From the NCBI GenBank assembly GCA_003281225.1, contig QCCP01000002.1, positions 62,001 through 126,000 of the forward strand: a stretch of 64,000 nucleotides of DNA, given 5' to 3'. The DNA comes from Prochlorococcus sp. AG-347-L20. Lineage in GTDB: Bacteria > Cyanobacteriota > Cyanobacteriia > PCC-6307 > Cyanobiaceae. Every line of letters begins with the position of its first letter. The stretch's first letter is position 1. This document shows, in pieces, positions 50,628-60,997 of the stretch. The notes beneath the pieces were generated by a model that worked only from the letters and a program-made list of their open reading frames with translations, was not told where the DNA came from and did not search any database. The translations under genes were made by a program, and so were the position numbers.

Positions 50628-50930
50628 TTAGTTGATTACTTTATAGACTTCTTTCAGGCAGACATTTACATCGAAAGATTCAGTTTTTACAACTTCTAAT
50701 CCTGTTTTGTTTGTAACCTCAACAGTGGCATTACATTCGTCTTGTTTAAGAGCCATATAACTTGGCTTTTTATCTTCTATGTCTAATTCAACGCTTGATT
50801 CAGTATCTTCCTTATATTGCTCCATTACAAGTGTAAGCGCCTCTATCTCAACGGAAAAATTATCATTTGCTTTTGCCCCAAATGGGATGACAAGAAATGG
50901 AAATAAAATCAAGGATATTAATTTTTTCAT
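50628..50930 (-). CDS. Secreted hypothetical protein, 100 aa
   Basis: Signal peptide KKLISLILFPFLVIPFGAKA; mature part acidic with two Cys (QDECNATVEV, VNVCLKEVYK) that could form a disulfide. Not recognised. Confidence 0.6.
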   Translation of the reverse strand: MKKLISLILFPFLVIPFGAKANDNFSVEIEALTLVMEQYKEDTESSVELDIEDKKPSYMALKQDECNATVEVTNKTGLEVVKTESFDVNVCLKEVYKVIN

Positions 50931-51137
50931 TTCTATAAAATGCGTTTATTTTTTTTATAACGTAGATTGTCTGCTAATGAAAGGGTCATTAGTTGAATAA
51001 ATTTTTTATTATCTACTTTCACTTTTAAAAATAGATTGTTAAGTATAAATTAGTTGATAAATAAACTAAACGAGACGTTTAAGTATAAATTGGTATATCT
51101 AAATGAAAAATTTAAGTTACTTCAAAAGGAATTTTTT

Positions 51138-51788
51138 TTAAGATTTTATCTCGATAATTTCTTCTTCAGAAACAATTGCCCATTTTTTAAATGATTTTTT
51201 GCAGGGATATCCTCCGGTTAAGTCTCCGAATGCAGGCAGATATAAAACATTTTTATTATTGTCCATTGCAAAACACCTAAAAGATAATTTATCTCCATTG
51301 TTTTTTAAATGGATTTTTGGATGATAATGTCCACAAATATTCAAGGTTTTATTGTTTTCTAAGTTAACTGGCTCATGGCTAAAAGTAATATTTTTAGTTT
51401 TTCTAATATCAAAAATTTTTATATTTTTAAAATCACAACCTACATCATGATTTCCCAGGATTAGTTCAACTTTGGTTTTTAGTAGTTCAGGAAGATCCTC
51501 AACTTTTTTTTGAAGAGTTATATCTATTGAATATTTGCTGTGGAATAAATCTCCCAAAATTATTAGTTTATCAGGAGTATATTTTTTTACTATTTTTTTT
51601 ATTCTTGCGAAATTATTTTCATCTAAATTATTGGTAAGGGGGATACCATTTTGCTGAAAATACTCAGCTTTCCCAAGATGAATATCGGATATTAACAATT
51701 CTTTTGTTTGCGGTAAAAATAAAGCTCTTGAAGGAAGCATCTCTAACAATGTATCTTCCCAACAAAATTTAAAAGAACTTTTTTTCAT
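51138..51788 (-). CDS. pdeM: Ligase-associated metallophosphoesterase (PdeM-type)
   Basis: 216 aa calcineurin-like. Metal motifs SDIHLGKAEYF, LGDLFHS, LGNHDVG, FSHEP and CGHYHPK. PdeM-family enzymes occur in four-gene DNA-repair clusters with an ATP-dependent ligase. It starts right after the helicase gene (1 bp), last of the operon. Confidence 0.85.
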   Translation of the reverse strand: MKKSSFKFCWEDTLLEMLPSRALFLPQTKELLISDIHLGKAEYFQQNGIPLTNNLDENNFARIKKIVKKYTPDKLIILGDLFHSKYSIDITLQKKVEDLPELLKTKVELILGNHDVGCDFKNIKIFDIRKTKNITFSHEPVNLENNKTLNICGHYHPKIHLKNNGDKLSFRCFAMDNNKNVLYLPAFGDLTGGYPCKKSFKKWAIVSEEEIIEIKS

Positions 51789-54287
51789 TTAACCACTATA
51801 TTTTTTTATAAGTTTTTCTACTCTTTTTTCTATTGGTTCATTGCTTAAAGTATTTTTAAGTCTTTCAACTAATAAAGGGAAAGCAAAAGGGGTTGGACTT
51901 TTTATTTCGTTTAACAGCATTTTTAAATTTTTTAATCTTTCTAATGATCTATATATTCTTTTATTTTCTAATTGATATTCTTTAACTTCTTGATGCGATT
52001 GTTTTATTAAAAGATGGCCTTCTTCATATTTAGTAAAGACATCAAAGAAAAGACTTGAACTTATTTGAAGTTGAGAGGAAGTTTTTGTTTTGGTTGGATT
52101 ATTTTGATTTACAAGTCCACTTATTTGGGCAATATTTTTAAATCTACGTTTTGTTAATTCTGAAAAATTAATTGCATTTTCTAGATCTTCTTCTAATTTT
52201 TTGTTTTCCAAAAAGTAATCGGCTTCTTTTTTTACTATGGAAAAATCATAATCCTCTGCTGTAGTTAAGCTGAATCCAAAATCATTAGCAGTAATACTAA
52301 ATGTAGATTGTTTTAATTTTGCTAATCTTAAAGCCCATAGAAATGCAATCCCTTCATTTACAAATTTGCCATCAAGTGTAAAAACAAAAAGATTCGAAAA
52401 ATCCTTGGTTTTATATATTTCTATAAGGAATTCATCTCTCTTTGGAATATTTGAAAGAACTTTTTGTTTCTTCAATATTGGGCGTAATGAATTTAGTTCA
52501 GGATTTAAGTAATGATAATTTTCTAATTCATTGCATATATCTATTTCTTTTCTCAAACTCTCACAAAGTAGATCAGAAATTGCCATTTGACCCCCAACCC
52601 ATGCAGGAATAAGAGAACTTTTTTTTGTTGATTTTTTAACGTATAAAATCATATCTCTAATTCTTACAAATTGGAGCATTTTACCGGCAAAGTAAAATGT
52701 ATCGCCAGGATTTAATTTTGAAGCAAAATTCTCCTCTAAATTACCTAAGGATTTACCTTTCATATATTTAACATTCACAAATTTGTCACTTGTAATTGTC
52801 CCAATATTGAATTTATGCATTCTTATTAAAGATTTGTCTTTTACATAATATTTAAAGTTTTCATTATTATTTTGTGATTCTTCTTTAACTATCTTTTTAT
52901 ATTTTGGGTATGCTTTAAGACATTTTCCTCCATATTCTAAAAAGTCAAGACACCAATTCCAATCTTGATCTTTTAAGTTTCTATAACTCCAGCAATTTTT
53001 AATTCTTTCTTTCTCAATTTTTGGATCAAAGCCATTTCCGCATGCCAAACTTATTAGATGTTGTAGAAGAACATCATAAGATAATTCAGGAAGTCTAATT
53101 TCTTCAGATATACCACTTTTTATTATTCTTCTCATTGCACTAATTTCTAATAACTCCAAAGAATTAGTAGGCATAAAAATTATTTTTGATTTTCCGCCTG
53201 GTCTATGAGCACTTCTTCCCGCTCTTTGGATAAGTCTAGCTAAATTTTTTGCACTACCAATTTGAACAATTTGATCTACAGGTTGGAAGTCAACCCCTAA
53301 ATCTAATGAGCTGGTGCAGACCACCCATTTTATCAATCCGTCTTTAACCCCTTCTTCAACTCTTTTTCTATCATCTTTATCTAGTGAGCCGTGATGAAGT
53401 GCTATTTTGTCTTCCATCTCTGGCAGAAAAAATTTAAGACATTGATACCATCTTTCAGATTGATTTCTTGTATTGGTGAATAATAAGGTGCTTTTATTTT
53501 TATCTAGGATTTTTAAAAGTGAAGAATGACTTCTAATACCAAGATGACCACTCCATGGAAAGGTCGTTTCCTCCTCTGGCAAAACGCTTATAATTTCTAT
53601 CTCTTTTTGAATATTTGTACTTATAATTTTGGGTTTAATAGAGCTCATCCCAACTATTACTCTTGCTGCTTCTTCAATATTTCCAATAGTTGCAGACATT
53701 GCCCAAATTTGTAAATTTTTTATATTACCTCTTAGCCAACTTAAAGATAACTCGCACTGGTTTCCTCTTTTACTACCCATCAATTCATGCCATTCGTCAA
53801 TAATTATTGATGACAACTCCTTGAAAAAATTATTAGATTCTTTATTAGAAAGTAAAAGAGATAAAGACTCTGGAGTGGTAATAAGAATATTAGGTGGTTT
53901 AGCTAGTTGCTTTTTCTTTTCATATGGGGTTGTATCCCCATTCCTAATTTCAACAGTTATTTCTCTATTAAAATGTAAAGCTGCTAATTGAATGGAATTT
54001 TTTAAATCTCTAGTTAGAGCTTTTAAAGGCGTTATTAATAATATATTCACACTTTTATTATTTTTGGGAACTTCTATCTGTGATAAAGGTCCCATTAATG
54101 CAGCATAAGTTTTGCCGCATCCAGTAGGAACTTGTATTATTCCATTCTCTCCATTTAAAAATGCTTCCCAAGATTCGATCTGGTAGGGTAATGGCTCCCA
54201 TCCATTTGAGTAGAAAAACCGTTTAATTTTAGAAATTAAATTCTTTTGCTTACTATTTTGTTTACTATTTTGCGTAATATTTTTCAT
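51789..54287 (-). CDS. Ligase-associated DEXH-box helicase
   Basis: 832 aa, Lhr-like. Motif I PTGCGKTYAALMG, motif II IIDEWHEL (DEWH), motif III SATIG, motif VI IQRAGRSAHRPG. The long C-terminal half fits Lhr-core proteins. It would unwind or remodel damaged DNA. Overlaps the ligase gene by 4 bp. Confidence 0.9.
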   Translation of the reverse strand: MKNITQNSKQNSKQKNLISKIKRFFYSNGWEPLPYQIESWEAFLNGENGIIQVPTGCGKTYAALMGPLSQIEVPKNNKSVNILLITPLKALTRDLKNSIQLAALHFNREITVEIRNGDTTPYEKKKQLAKPPNILITTPESLSLLLSNKESNNFFKELSSIIIDEWHELMGSKRGNQCELSLSWLRGNIKNLQIWAMSATIGNIEEAARVIVGMSSIKPKIISTNIQKEIEIISVLPEEETTFPWSGHLGIRSHSSLLKILDKNKSTLLFTNTRNQSERWYQCLKFFLPEMEDKIALHHGSLDKDDRKRVEEGVKDGLIKWVVCTSSLDLGVDFQPVDQIVQIGSAKNLARLIQRAGRSAHRPGGKSKIIFMPTNSLELLEISAMRRIIKSGISEEIRLPELSYDVLLQHLISLACGNGFDPKIEKERIKNCWSYRNLKDQDWNWCLDFLEYGGKCLKAYPKYKKIVKEESQNNNENFKYYVKDKSLIRMHKFNIGTITSDKFVNVKYMKGKSLGNLEENFASKLNPGDTFYFAGKMLQFVRIRDMILYVKKSTKKSSLIPAWVGGQMAISDLLCESLRKEIDICNELENYHYLNPELNSLRPILKKQKVLSNIPKRDEFLIEIYKTKDFSNLFVFTLDGKFVNEGIAFLWALRLAKLKQSTFSITANDFGFSLTTAEDYDFSIVKKEADYFLENKKLEEDLENAINFSELTKRRFKNIAQISGLVNQNNPTKTKTSSQLQISSSLFFDVFTKYEEGHLLIKQSHQEVKEYQLENKRIYRSLERLKNLKMLLNEIKSPTPFAFPLLVERLKNTLSNEPIEKRVEKLIKKYSG

Positions 54288-55924
54288 GATATTTTTTTCA
54301 TCAGTTCATAAGCATTCTCTAGGCTATCTGCATCATTTATTTTTTTATCTTTTCTCCATTTTGTTATTCTTGGAAATCTTACTGCTATGCCAGACTTATG
54401 ACGTTTTGAAATTTGTATTTTCTCAAAAGATATTTCGAAAACCATTTCTGGTTTTAACGATCGAACAGGACCAAATTTTTCTAATGTATTTTTCCTTATC
54501 CATTTATCTAGCTCTTTAATCTCAATATTCGTTAAACCAGAATATGCACTTGCAAATTTAATTAATTCTTCGTCTTTCCATAATGCAAAACTGTAATCTG
54601 TGTAAAGACCAGCTCTTCTACCGCTACCGCCCTTAGCGTAAATTAGAACGGCATCCAGTTGCATAGGATCAACTTTATATTTCCACCAAATACCTTTTTT
54701 TCTACCAGAGGAGTATATAGAAGTCTTTTTTTTAATTATTAATCCTTCAGTATTATTTTCTCGAGATTTTTCTTTATAAGTTAAAGCATCAGGCCAATCA
54801 TTAGGAAAGATTAAATCACATATTTTAAAAATATCAGAGATATTATTCTCAGTTTTATTTTGCCATTTTGAAAAATATTTTTCTAACTCAATTCTTCTAT
54901 TTTCTAGTTTAATTTCTCTTATATCTCTTCCATTAATCTCTAAAAGATCATAAGCAATAAAAATAATTGGATATTTAATTTGGATTGATCTAGTAGGAGA
55001 CTTTCTATTTATTCTTTTTTGAAGTAAAGAAAAATCTAAGGCAATTTGTTCTTTAAAATTCCAAACTAATAATTCCCCATCAAGAACAAAATCATCTTTT
55101 ATATGGGACATTTTCTCTACTAATTCTGGAAAAGATTCATTGACTAATTCTTGTCCTCTTGTCCATAACGAAACATTACCTGACCTTTTAATTAATTGCA
55201 GCCTTATACCGTCGTATTTCCATTCAAATTGAAAATCATTTATTGAATTTTTGAAGATTTTATCTTCAATAGTATTCGCTAGAAGAAATGGAAATGGTTT
55301 GGAATTTAATTCTTCAAGATTGATGTTCTTATTAATTAAAAATTTATATGAATCAATTGAAGGCTTGAAATTACCCATCAACCTATGAGAAATAATTTCT
55401 TCATCAATATTAATTTGTTTTGATATTGATTTTGTAATTAATCCGATAGAGACTCCTACTCTAAAAGTGCCTGTAAGAATTTTATTGAAAATTAAATGGT
55501 AATCTTCAGGTAATCTTTCCCAAATATTTTTAATTTGTAAATTTTTTTCCTCCTCATTAAGTTTTGATAAATCAGGTATTGTTTTGCTTAGTAATTCATT
55601 GAGACTTATATTTGATAATTCCTTTTTTCTGGAAGTACTTTTATTTTTAAGTAATAAAGTTATTACCTCAGCAGAATCACCAACTTTTAAATAGCATGTA
55701 TCAATTAGCCATACAGGATATTCATATATTTGAGAAAAAAGATTTTTTAAATATCTTCCACTAATAAATCTCTTATTACTTTTCCCAGTAAGTAAATATA
55801 TTGCCCATGAATTATCTATTGGATCATTAGAAAAAAAATAATTCTTTAAAACTTCAATTTTATTATTTGTACTGTTACTTGAATCTAAATCTACAAATAA
55901 TTCCGAAAACTTTTTTAAGCTCAT
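54284..55924 (-). CDS. ATP-dependent DNA ligase
   Basis: 546 aa, with N-terminal DNA-binding, adenylation and OB domains. Catalytic Lys motif EWKYDGIRLQLIK near 228, LDGELLVWN near 279, EGLIIKKKTSIY near 398 and WWKYK. Unlike replicative NAD ligase, this family works in repair. First codons follow the exonuclease gene by 2 bp. Confidence 0.92.
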   Translation of the reverse strand: MSLKKFSELFVDLDSSNSTNNKIEVLKNYFFSNDPIDNSWAIYLLTGKSNKRFISGRYLKNLFSQIYEYPVWLIDTCYLKVGDSAEVITLLLKNKSTSRKKELSNISLNELLSKTIPDLSKLNEEEKNLQIKNIWERLPEDYHLIFNKILTGTFRVGVSIGLITKSISKQINIDEEIISHRLMGNFKPSIDSYKFLINKNINLEELNSKPFPFLLANTIEDKIFKNSINDFQFEWKYDGIRLQLIKRSGNVSLWTRGQELVNESFPELVEKMSHIKDDFVLDGELLVWNFKEQIALDFSLLQKRINRKSPTRSIQIKYPIIFIAYDLLEINGRDIREIKLENRRIELEKYFSKWQNKTENNISDIFKICDLIFPNDWPDALTYKEKSRENNTEGLIIKKKTSIYSSGRKKGIWWKYKVDPMQLDAVLIYAKGGSGRRAGLYTDYSFALWKDEELIKFASAYSGLTNIEIKELDKWIRKNTLEKFGPVRSLKPEMVFEISFEKIQISKRHKSGIAVRFPRITKWRKDKKINDADSLENAYELMKKIS

Positions 55925-55926
55925 AT

Positions 55927-56913
55927 TTATTTACCTAAGAAAAGAACATTTATTGATTCCTTTTCAACTAAATATTTACTTATGGCTTCACTATCTCCAT
56001 GATGAAAAAATACATTTTTTGCTTCGGACTTTTTTACTACTTCCAGAATTCCATCCCAATCTGCATGATCAGATATTGCGAACCCTTTGTCATATCCTGA
56101 TCTTTTTCTTAGAGCTCTTATAGACATCCATCCACTAGCGAAAGCTGTTTGAATATTTTTGAAATTTTTTAGATAAGTGCCCTTACTTAAAGATGGCGGT
56201 AATAATATTAGATTGCCCTTAAGTTCATCTATCTTTTTTTTATTTTCGATTTTTATAGTATCCCTAATATCAATTCCAAGTTCCTTATAACTATTGTTCA
56301 TTTTATGAATACTGCCATGGGAATAAATTTTGCCTTTAAAATTTGTGTTATTAATTTCGTTTAATAATCTCTGAGCTTTTCCAAGTGAATAGCAGAAAAG
56401 TAAAGAAGTTTTTTCTGGTGAATTAGTTATCCATTTTGAAATATCATTTGCTATTTTATTTGATTCATCCCACTTAAATATTGGCAAACCAAAAGTACAT
56501 TCACTTATTAAATAATCAGTTTTTACTATTTCATATTGTTTGCAAGTCTCATCTTTTTGAAGCTTAAAGTCACCTGAAATTAGCCATTTTTCTTCAGCAA
56601 AAATAAACCTTATTTGACTAGATCCAAGAATGTGACCGGATGGATAAAAAGAAATATTAATGCCATTTATTTTAAATTCTTCTCCATATTCAAAAGTCTT
56701 AATTTTGATATTATCTCCAACTCTTTCTTTAAGAAGTATCGCAGTTTCCCTAGTAGAAATGTATTCTTCACAGCCAAATGTAAAGTGATCAAAATGAGCA
56801 TGAGTTATTAACGCCTTTTTTACTGGCTTGCTAGGATCAATCCAAATATCTGCAAGTTCACAATAAAGATTTCCATCTTTATATCTAATTAAATATTCTT
56901 GTTTAGTTCTCAA
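55927..56913 (-). CDS. Ligase-associated DNA exonuclease (metallo-beta-lactamase fold)
   Basis: 328 aa. HAHFDHFTFG and SGHILGSSQIRF carry metal ligands, and the beta-CASP end has ISDHADWDG and HHGDSEAI. It processes DNA ends for the ligase. First gene of the four-gene operon. Confidence 0.87.
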   Translation of the reverse strand: MRTKQEYLIRYKDGNLYCELADIWIDPSKPVKKALITHAHFDHFTFGCEEYISTRETAILLKERVGDNIKIKTFEYGEEFKINGINISFYPSGHILGSSQIRFIFAEEKWLISGDFKLQKDETCKQYEIVKTDYLISECTFGLPIFKWDESNKIANDISKWITNSPEKTSLLFCYSLGKAQRLLNEINNTNFKGKIYSHGSIHKMNNSYKELGIDIRDTIKIENKKKIDELKGNLILLPPSLSKGTYLKNFKNIQTAFASGWMSIRALRKRSGYDKGFAISDHADWDGILEVVKKSEAKNVFFHHGDSEAISKYLVEKESINVLFLGK

Positions 56914-56948
56914 AACTACATCTCTTTCAGTGGAGTTAATTTAGCTAA

Positions 56949-57362
56949 TTATGCCCACGCTTGTTTTGACAAAGCTATGGCTGAAATTGTTAGTAAAGCA
57001 ATAACTACAAATTTGTTACTCCAATTAATCATGAATGAACTAATTTTGTTGTAAGAAAATCTATTAGATTTCACAATTTTTTTCTGATTCAGGATGTCAT
57101 TATCTTCATTATTTTCTAAGTAATTTAAATTTTTAATCTCATTTATTAATTTGGATTCACAAGTTGAGAGTTTTTCTACTTGATCTAATAAATCAATATC
57201 TTCAGGTCTTAATAAAGAGTTTAATTCTTTAATTTTGCTTTCGTTTTTCACAAGAAATTCATTAACTATCTCATCTGTTCCCAAACCCTTCTTTAAATTT
57301 AAAAGAATATGATCTCTTTCCCAAGATTTTTCAAGAGAATTTAAAATTTTGCTTAAACTCAT
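56949..57362 (-). CDS. Hypothetical tail-anchored helical protein, 137 aa
   Basis: Helical and charged (LSKILNSLEKSWERDHIL, LLRPEDIDLLDQVEKL) with one C-terminal span FVVIALLTISAIALS. Not recognised. Lies 35 bp upstream of the exonuclease gene and may share its transcript. Confidence 0.6.
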   Translation of the reverse strand: MSLSKILNSLEKSWERDHILLNLKKGLGTDEIVNEFLVKNESKIKELNSLLRPEDIDLLDQVEKLSTCESKLINEIKNLNYLENNEDNDILNQKKIVKSNRFSYNKISSFMINWSNKFVVIALLTISAIALSKQAWA

Positions 57363-57445
57363 TTAAGTATTTTTACTTATGATAATTTATTATTTTTTTC
57401 TTCTGTGGCTTATTCCTTTAAGTAATTAGAAAAAATTATTTTTAT

Positions 57446-57727
57446 TTAAGATTTGCGAATAAGTCTGTTTGCAAAATATTTTATCTTTACCTTTTCTACA
57501 ATTTTTTTAGAACTGCTTTTGGTTTTAACTTTATTTAAGTTGATCACTTCATCTGACACATTTTTGCCCGTTTCAAAATAACTTTTAATTTTTTTTAATT
57601 CTTCTTCATTTAATCTTTTTGTTGCACCTTTTGCGTTGATTCCAAGTTTCTTGCAGGCTAATAATATTCTATTACTTTCGACATTAAGATCTTTGGCAAT
57701 ACTAAAAATAGGTGTGTTTGTAGACAT
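57446..57727 (-). CDS. IF2 N-terminal-domain-only protein, 93 aa
   Basis: SIAKDLNVESNRILLACKKL followed by GINAKGATKRLNEEELKKI matches the IF2_N module found at the N-terminus of bacterial IF2. No GTPase domain follows; the basic tail is KVKTKSSSKKIVEKVKIK. Possibly an RNA-binding or IF2-related regulator. Confidence 0.75.
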   Translation of the reverse strand: MSTNTPIFSIAKDLNVESNRILLACKKLGINAKGATKRLNEEELKKIKSYFETGKNVSDEVINLNKVKTKSSSKKIVEKVKIKYFANRLIRKS

Positions 57728-57822
57728 TATTTTTTTACCATGTAATTTATTATTTATACTATATTTATAAATTAGAAATTAAATATATTTTTAACTATTA
57801 TTAATTTCAAAAACTTTTTTTA

Positions 57823-59142
57823 TTAGGCAACGTCATCTTCGAAATTATTTAAATCATTAAACTTTTTCTTCATGGTTGGGTTATTTCTAGTTAATTTCTT
57901 TACTGTCAAATCTTGAGATTTGCTGTCAGCAGATAAAAGATGTTTTTTGGAAAGAATTAAAGCTTCTTTGGTTTTTTGTAAATGGGTTATTGATTTATCA
58001 ATTTCTGAAATTGCATCATTAAATCTATCTTGGGCAAGTGAAACATTTTTACCTACTGCATTTTTGAATTGCTCAAGAGTACTTTCAAAATTGGTTATGT
58101 CGTAATTTTCCCGTCTCATTAAATCAATTTGTGATTTATATTTTAAGGTTTCCATAGATGCATTTCTTAACAGAGAAATAATGGGCAAGAAAAATTGCGG
58201 TCTTATGACATACATCTTTGGAAATCTATGAGAGACATCTACTATTCCTGCATTATAAAGTTCACTATCTGGTTCTAGAAGCGATACGAGCACAGCGTAT
58301 TCACAAGATTTTTGCCTTCTATCTTTATCTAATTCCTTTAAGAAATCTTCGTTTTTTCTTTTATTAGTTCCATTTAAACTTTCATTCTTCATTTCAAACA
58401 TTATTGATACTACTTCTGTTTTATTTTCATCGAATTCTCTAAATATATAGTCCCCTTTACTTCCCGAAGAGGCATCATTATCCTTTTCGAAATATGAGTT
58501 TTTAAACGCAGACGCACGATTAAGATTAAATTGGGTTTCACAATGGATTTCTAAGGTTTCCCCTACCATCTTTGTAGATAATCTAGACTTCATTTCTCTT
58601 AATTCCTGAATAGTCAGATCCCTTTCACTAATTTTGCTTTTAAACTTTTCTTCAATTAATTTTTCATTAATTGAATATTCAAGTTTCATCTTTTCAATGG
58701 AATTTGTTAATGATGAGTTCTCTTTTTCTAAATTATTAACAGCTTCACTTACTTTGTTTTTTAATGATAATTCTGAAATTAAAGACTGGTTTTTGATTTC
58801 ATCCTTCAACTTGATTAATTCATTATTCAATGAATTAATTTTATTTGTTGCTTGATTTTTTAAATCATTGAGGGCATTTGTTTTCTTTTCTTCAACTATT
58901 TTTAATTTAGATTCAAGAGTTTGGATCTCAGAATCTTTAATGCGATTTTGCTCTATTAACTGTATCTTTAACTCACGTTTTAAAATTTCCAAGGCTTTTT
59001 TATTATCTTCTTCAGCCAAGATAAGTCTTTCTTTTATTTGTTTGTTAAATTCTTCGTCTTTTATCTGAAGAAGTATTTCTTCGAAGCTGCTGGGATCAAT
59101 TCGGAAAGTTTTGCCGCATGAAGGACATTTAATATCTTTCAT
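57823..59142 (-). CDS. DUF2130 protein with N-terminal zinc motif and long coiled coil
   Basis: 439 aa. IKCPSCGKTFR (zinc-ribbon-like), a coiled coil (~residues 30-185), then the DUF2130 domain with LEIHCETQFNLNRA, GDYIFRE, VSIMFEMKNE and DRRQKSCEYAVLVSLLE; the end returns to coiled coil. The acidic/basic residues resemble a nuclease-like core; function unproven. Confidence 0.8.
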   Translation of the reverse strand: MKDIKCPSCGKTFRIDPSSFEEILLQIKDEEFNKQIKERLILAEEDNKKALEILKRELKIQLIEQNRIKDSEIQTLESKLKIVEEKKTNALNDLKNQATNKINSLNNELIKLKDEIKNQSLISELSLKNKVSEAVNNLEKENSSLTNSIEKMKLEYSINEKLIEEKFKSKISERDLTIQELREMKSRLSTKMVGETLEIHCETQFNLNRASAFKNSYFEKDNDASSGSKGDYIFREFDENKTEVVSIMFEMKNESLNGTNKRKNEDFLKELDKDRRQKSCEYAVLVSLLEPDSELYNAGIVDVSHRFPKMYVIRPQFFLPIISLLRNASMETLKYKSQIDLMRRENYDITNFESTLEQFKNAVGKNVSLAQDRFNDAISEIDKSITHLQKTKEALILSKKHLLSADSKSQDLTVKKLTRNNPTMKKKFNDLNNFEDDVA

Positions 59143-59273
59143 TGTTTAAATACAGAATTAATATTAGAAAGGATTTAATATTCAAATTATTTAAAAAGAA
59201 TATTTTTCTTGACTAAGAATAAACAATGATCCAATGTTATGCATTAAAAAATAAAATAATTACTCAATAAAAG

Positions 59274-59642
59274 TCATATTAATCCTGATTCCTTAAGAAT
59301 ATTTATTTTATTTGCTAATTCAATATCTGCAGAAGATATTGAGCGATCTAAAGTTTTGTGAGATGAAACTGTGTACCCACTATCATCAACAAATTCGTCT
59401 TCAGTATCTTTTAATTGGCCATTCTCCTTTTGGAGATTTTTAAAATTATCCGACTTGTATATATTTGACTTACTGATGTTACTATATCCAAAATTCACAA
59501 TTCCTCTAGCATCTAATGCTTCCTCAACTAATATTCCTACTACCTTAGATCTACTTATAGATTCGCTCTTGGATATTTCATCAATAATTTCAAGTACTCT
59601 TTTTCTAGGGAGATATCCTATTCTTTTTACTTTATTTTCCAT
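59274..59642 (-). CDS. Ribbon-helix-helix-like DNA-binding protein, 122 aa
   Basis: KRIGYLPRKRVLEIIDEISK then SISRSKVVGILVEEALDARG: the layout of a CopG/RHH-type N-terminus, with a polar, flexible C-terminus. The gene is flanked by ~130 and ~230 bp gaps. Possibly a transcription regulator. Confidence 0.55.
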   Translation of the reverse strand: MENKVKRIGYLPRKRVLEIIDEISKSESISRSKVVGILVEEALDARGIVNFGYSNISKSNIYKSDNFKNLQKENGQLKDTEDEFVDDSGYTVSSHKTLDRSISSADIELANKINILKESGLI

Positions 59643-59870
59643 GTGGCTTTATATATGTCAATATTGTAACACTTCTGTCAAATGCAATCAGATTTTGATT
59701 AATGGTACTTATTTATAAAATTTAAAAGTGAGATTAAAGTATAATTTTAAAGAACACTCATACAAAGTTATTTCTCAAATAGTCATGAGGATAGTTTTAT
59801 ATGCTTTTTCTAATTACTATTTCAGATTTGGTCGGATTGCTGAAATTTTTTTATTTAAATTCCAAATATT

Positions 59871-60074
59871 ATGAAGGATAAACTATATGATAATGCTGAT
59901 AGCTTTGCAATGTCATTTGATGAAGAATGGGAAAATATTGATTGTGATGATATACGACACAAGATAGATAAGGTACTTGAACTTTTATCAGACCACCCTT
60001 TTTTAATATCTAATCCAGTAAATGCTAGAAAAATGGCAGAATTTAGGATATTTTCATTAAAAAAATTTCAATAA
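59871..60074 (+). CDS. Hypothetical protein, 67 aa
   Basis: Acidic start (SFDEEWENIDCDDIRHKI), then VLELLSDHPFLISNP and a basic end. Not recognised. Confidence 0.55.
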   Translation: MKDKLYDNADSFAMSFDEEWENIDCDDIRHKIDKVLELLSDHPFLISNPVNARKMAEFRIFSLKKFQ

Positions 60075-60130
60075 TTATTCTAAAATTTTATTAAATTAAT
60101 TATTTCAAATTTACTTTAATTACTTAAGAC

Positions 60131-60304
60131 TTAAATAGTTGGTGAATTAAAAAATCCCTTACTGTATAAAAATATTATTATGCCAATAATTGGACCTATC
60201 CCAAAAACAAACAGCACTAATTTTGCAGAATTTTTTGTTTGACCTAATTTTTGATCTTTTAAATTTGAATTGGGTTGGATTTTTTTTGATTTTTTCTTTT
60301 TCAT
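60131..60304 (-). CDS. Single-span membrane protein, 57 aa
   Basis: KKKKSKKIQPNSNLKDQKLG then LVLFVFGIGPIIGIIIFLY. The ATG at 60304 is preferred over an upstream start. Not recognised. Confidence 0.55.
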   Translation of the reverse strand: MKKKKSKKIQPNSNLKDQKLGQTKNSAKLVLFVFGIGPIIGIIIFLYSKGFFNSPTI

Positions 60305-60440
60305 GAAGGATATATTACTACAACGCAACGTTAAAAGATTTTGATACGTTATTGGGGTTGAAAAAATTTTTCAATTTAACAAAATCGTTATGGGAGTCAA
60401 AAAGGATCGTATTGTATAATGTAAAGAATATAAGGGAAAT

Positions 60441-60638
60441 ATGAGCGCAACTAAGAGAGAGGAAGTATGTTCTCACCTTAGATATATAAGGTTAGAACTT
60501 AGAGAGATGCATCAAATGCTCATCAAAGAAGATTTATTGCCAGATCTTAATGAAGCAAAGGAAGTACTCTCACAGCTTGATGCTTTATTAGATTTATTAT
60601 CAGAAAAAAAAGTAACGAAGATTAAAAGCCAATTCTGA
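60441..60638 (+). CDS. Helical hypothetical protein, 65 aa
   Basis: SHLRYIRLELREMHQMLIKE and LNEAKEVLSQLDALLDLLSE, a two-helix layout. Good ATG with AAGGGAAAT upstream. Confidence 0.6.
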   Translation: MSATKREEVCSHLRYIRLELREMHQMLIKEDLLPDLNEAKEVLSQLDALLDLLSEKKVTKIKSQF

Positions 60639-60661
60639 AACTTTCGGTAAATTTTAATATA

Positions 60662-60856
60662 TTAAAGATAATTTGTAGCTGATTCTATTTTTTTTCTATT
60701 ATCGTGCATCTTTTCTAATTCATTGTAAATTTCTTTAATTTGAATTTGTATTAGATCTGTCGATTTTATATTACTTAACGCAACTAATGTTAATAGTAGG
60801 CTTTCTTTGGCTTCAATTAAATGTCTGCATTCTTTACTTCCTGCTTCGTATGACAT
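60662..60856 (-). CDS. Helical hypothetical protein, 64 aa
   Basis: SYEAGSKECRHLIEAKESLL and IQIKEIYNELEKMHDNRKKI. Convergent with 60441-60638. Confidence 0.6.
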   Translation of the reverse strand: MSYEAGSKECRHLIEAKESLLLTLVALSNIKSTDLIQIQIKEIYNELEKMHDNRKKIESATNYL

Positions 60857-60997
60857 AGGATTTCTATAAATTTTTATTATCCTAAATATATTAAAAATTC
60901 TTCCGTATTGCTTGATACTCTTATTAAATCAACGCTTATTATTGTAATTTTCTATACAGAATAAGTGATTTTTTTCACTAAGATTTAATAAAAACTT

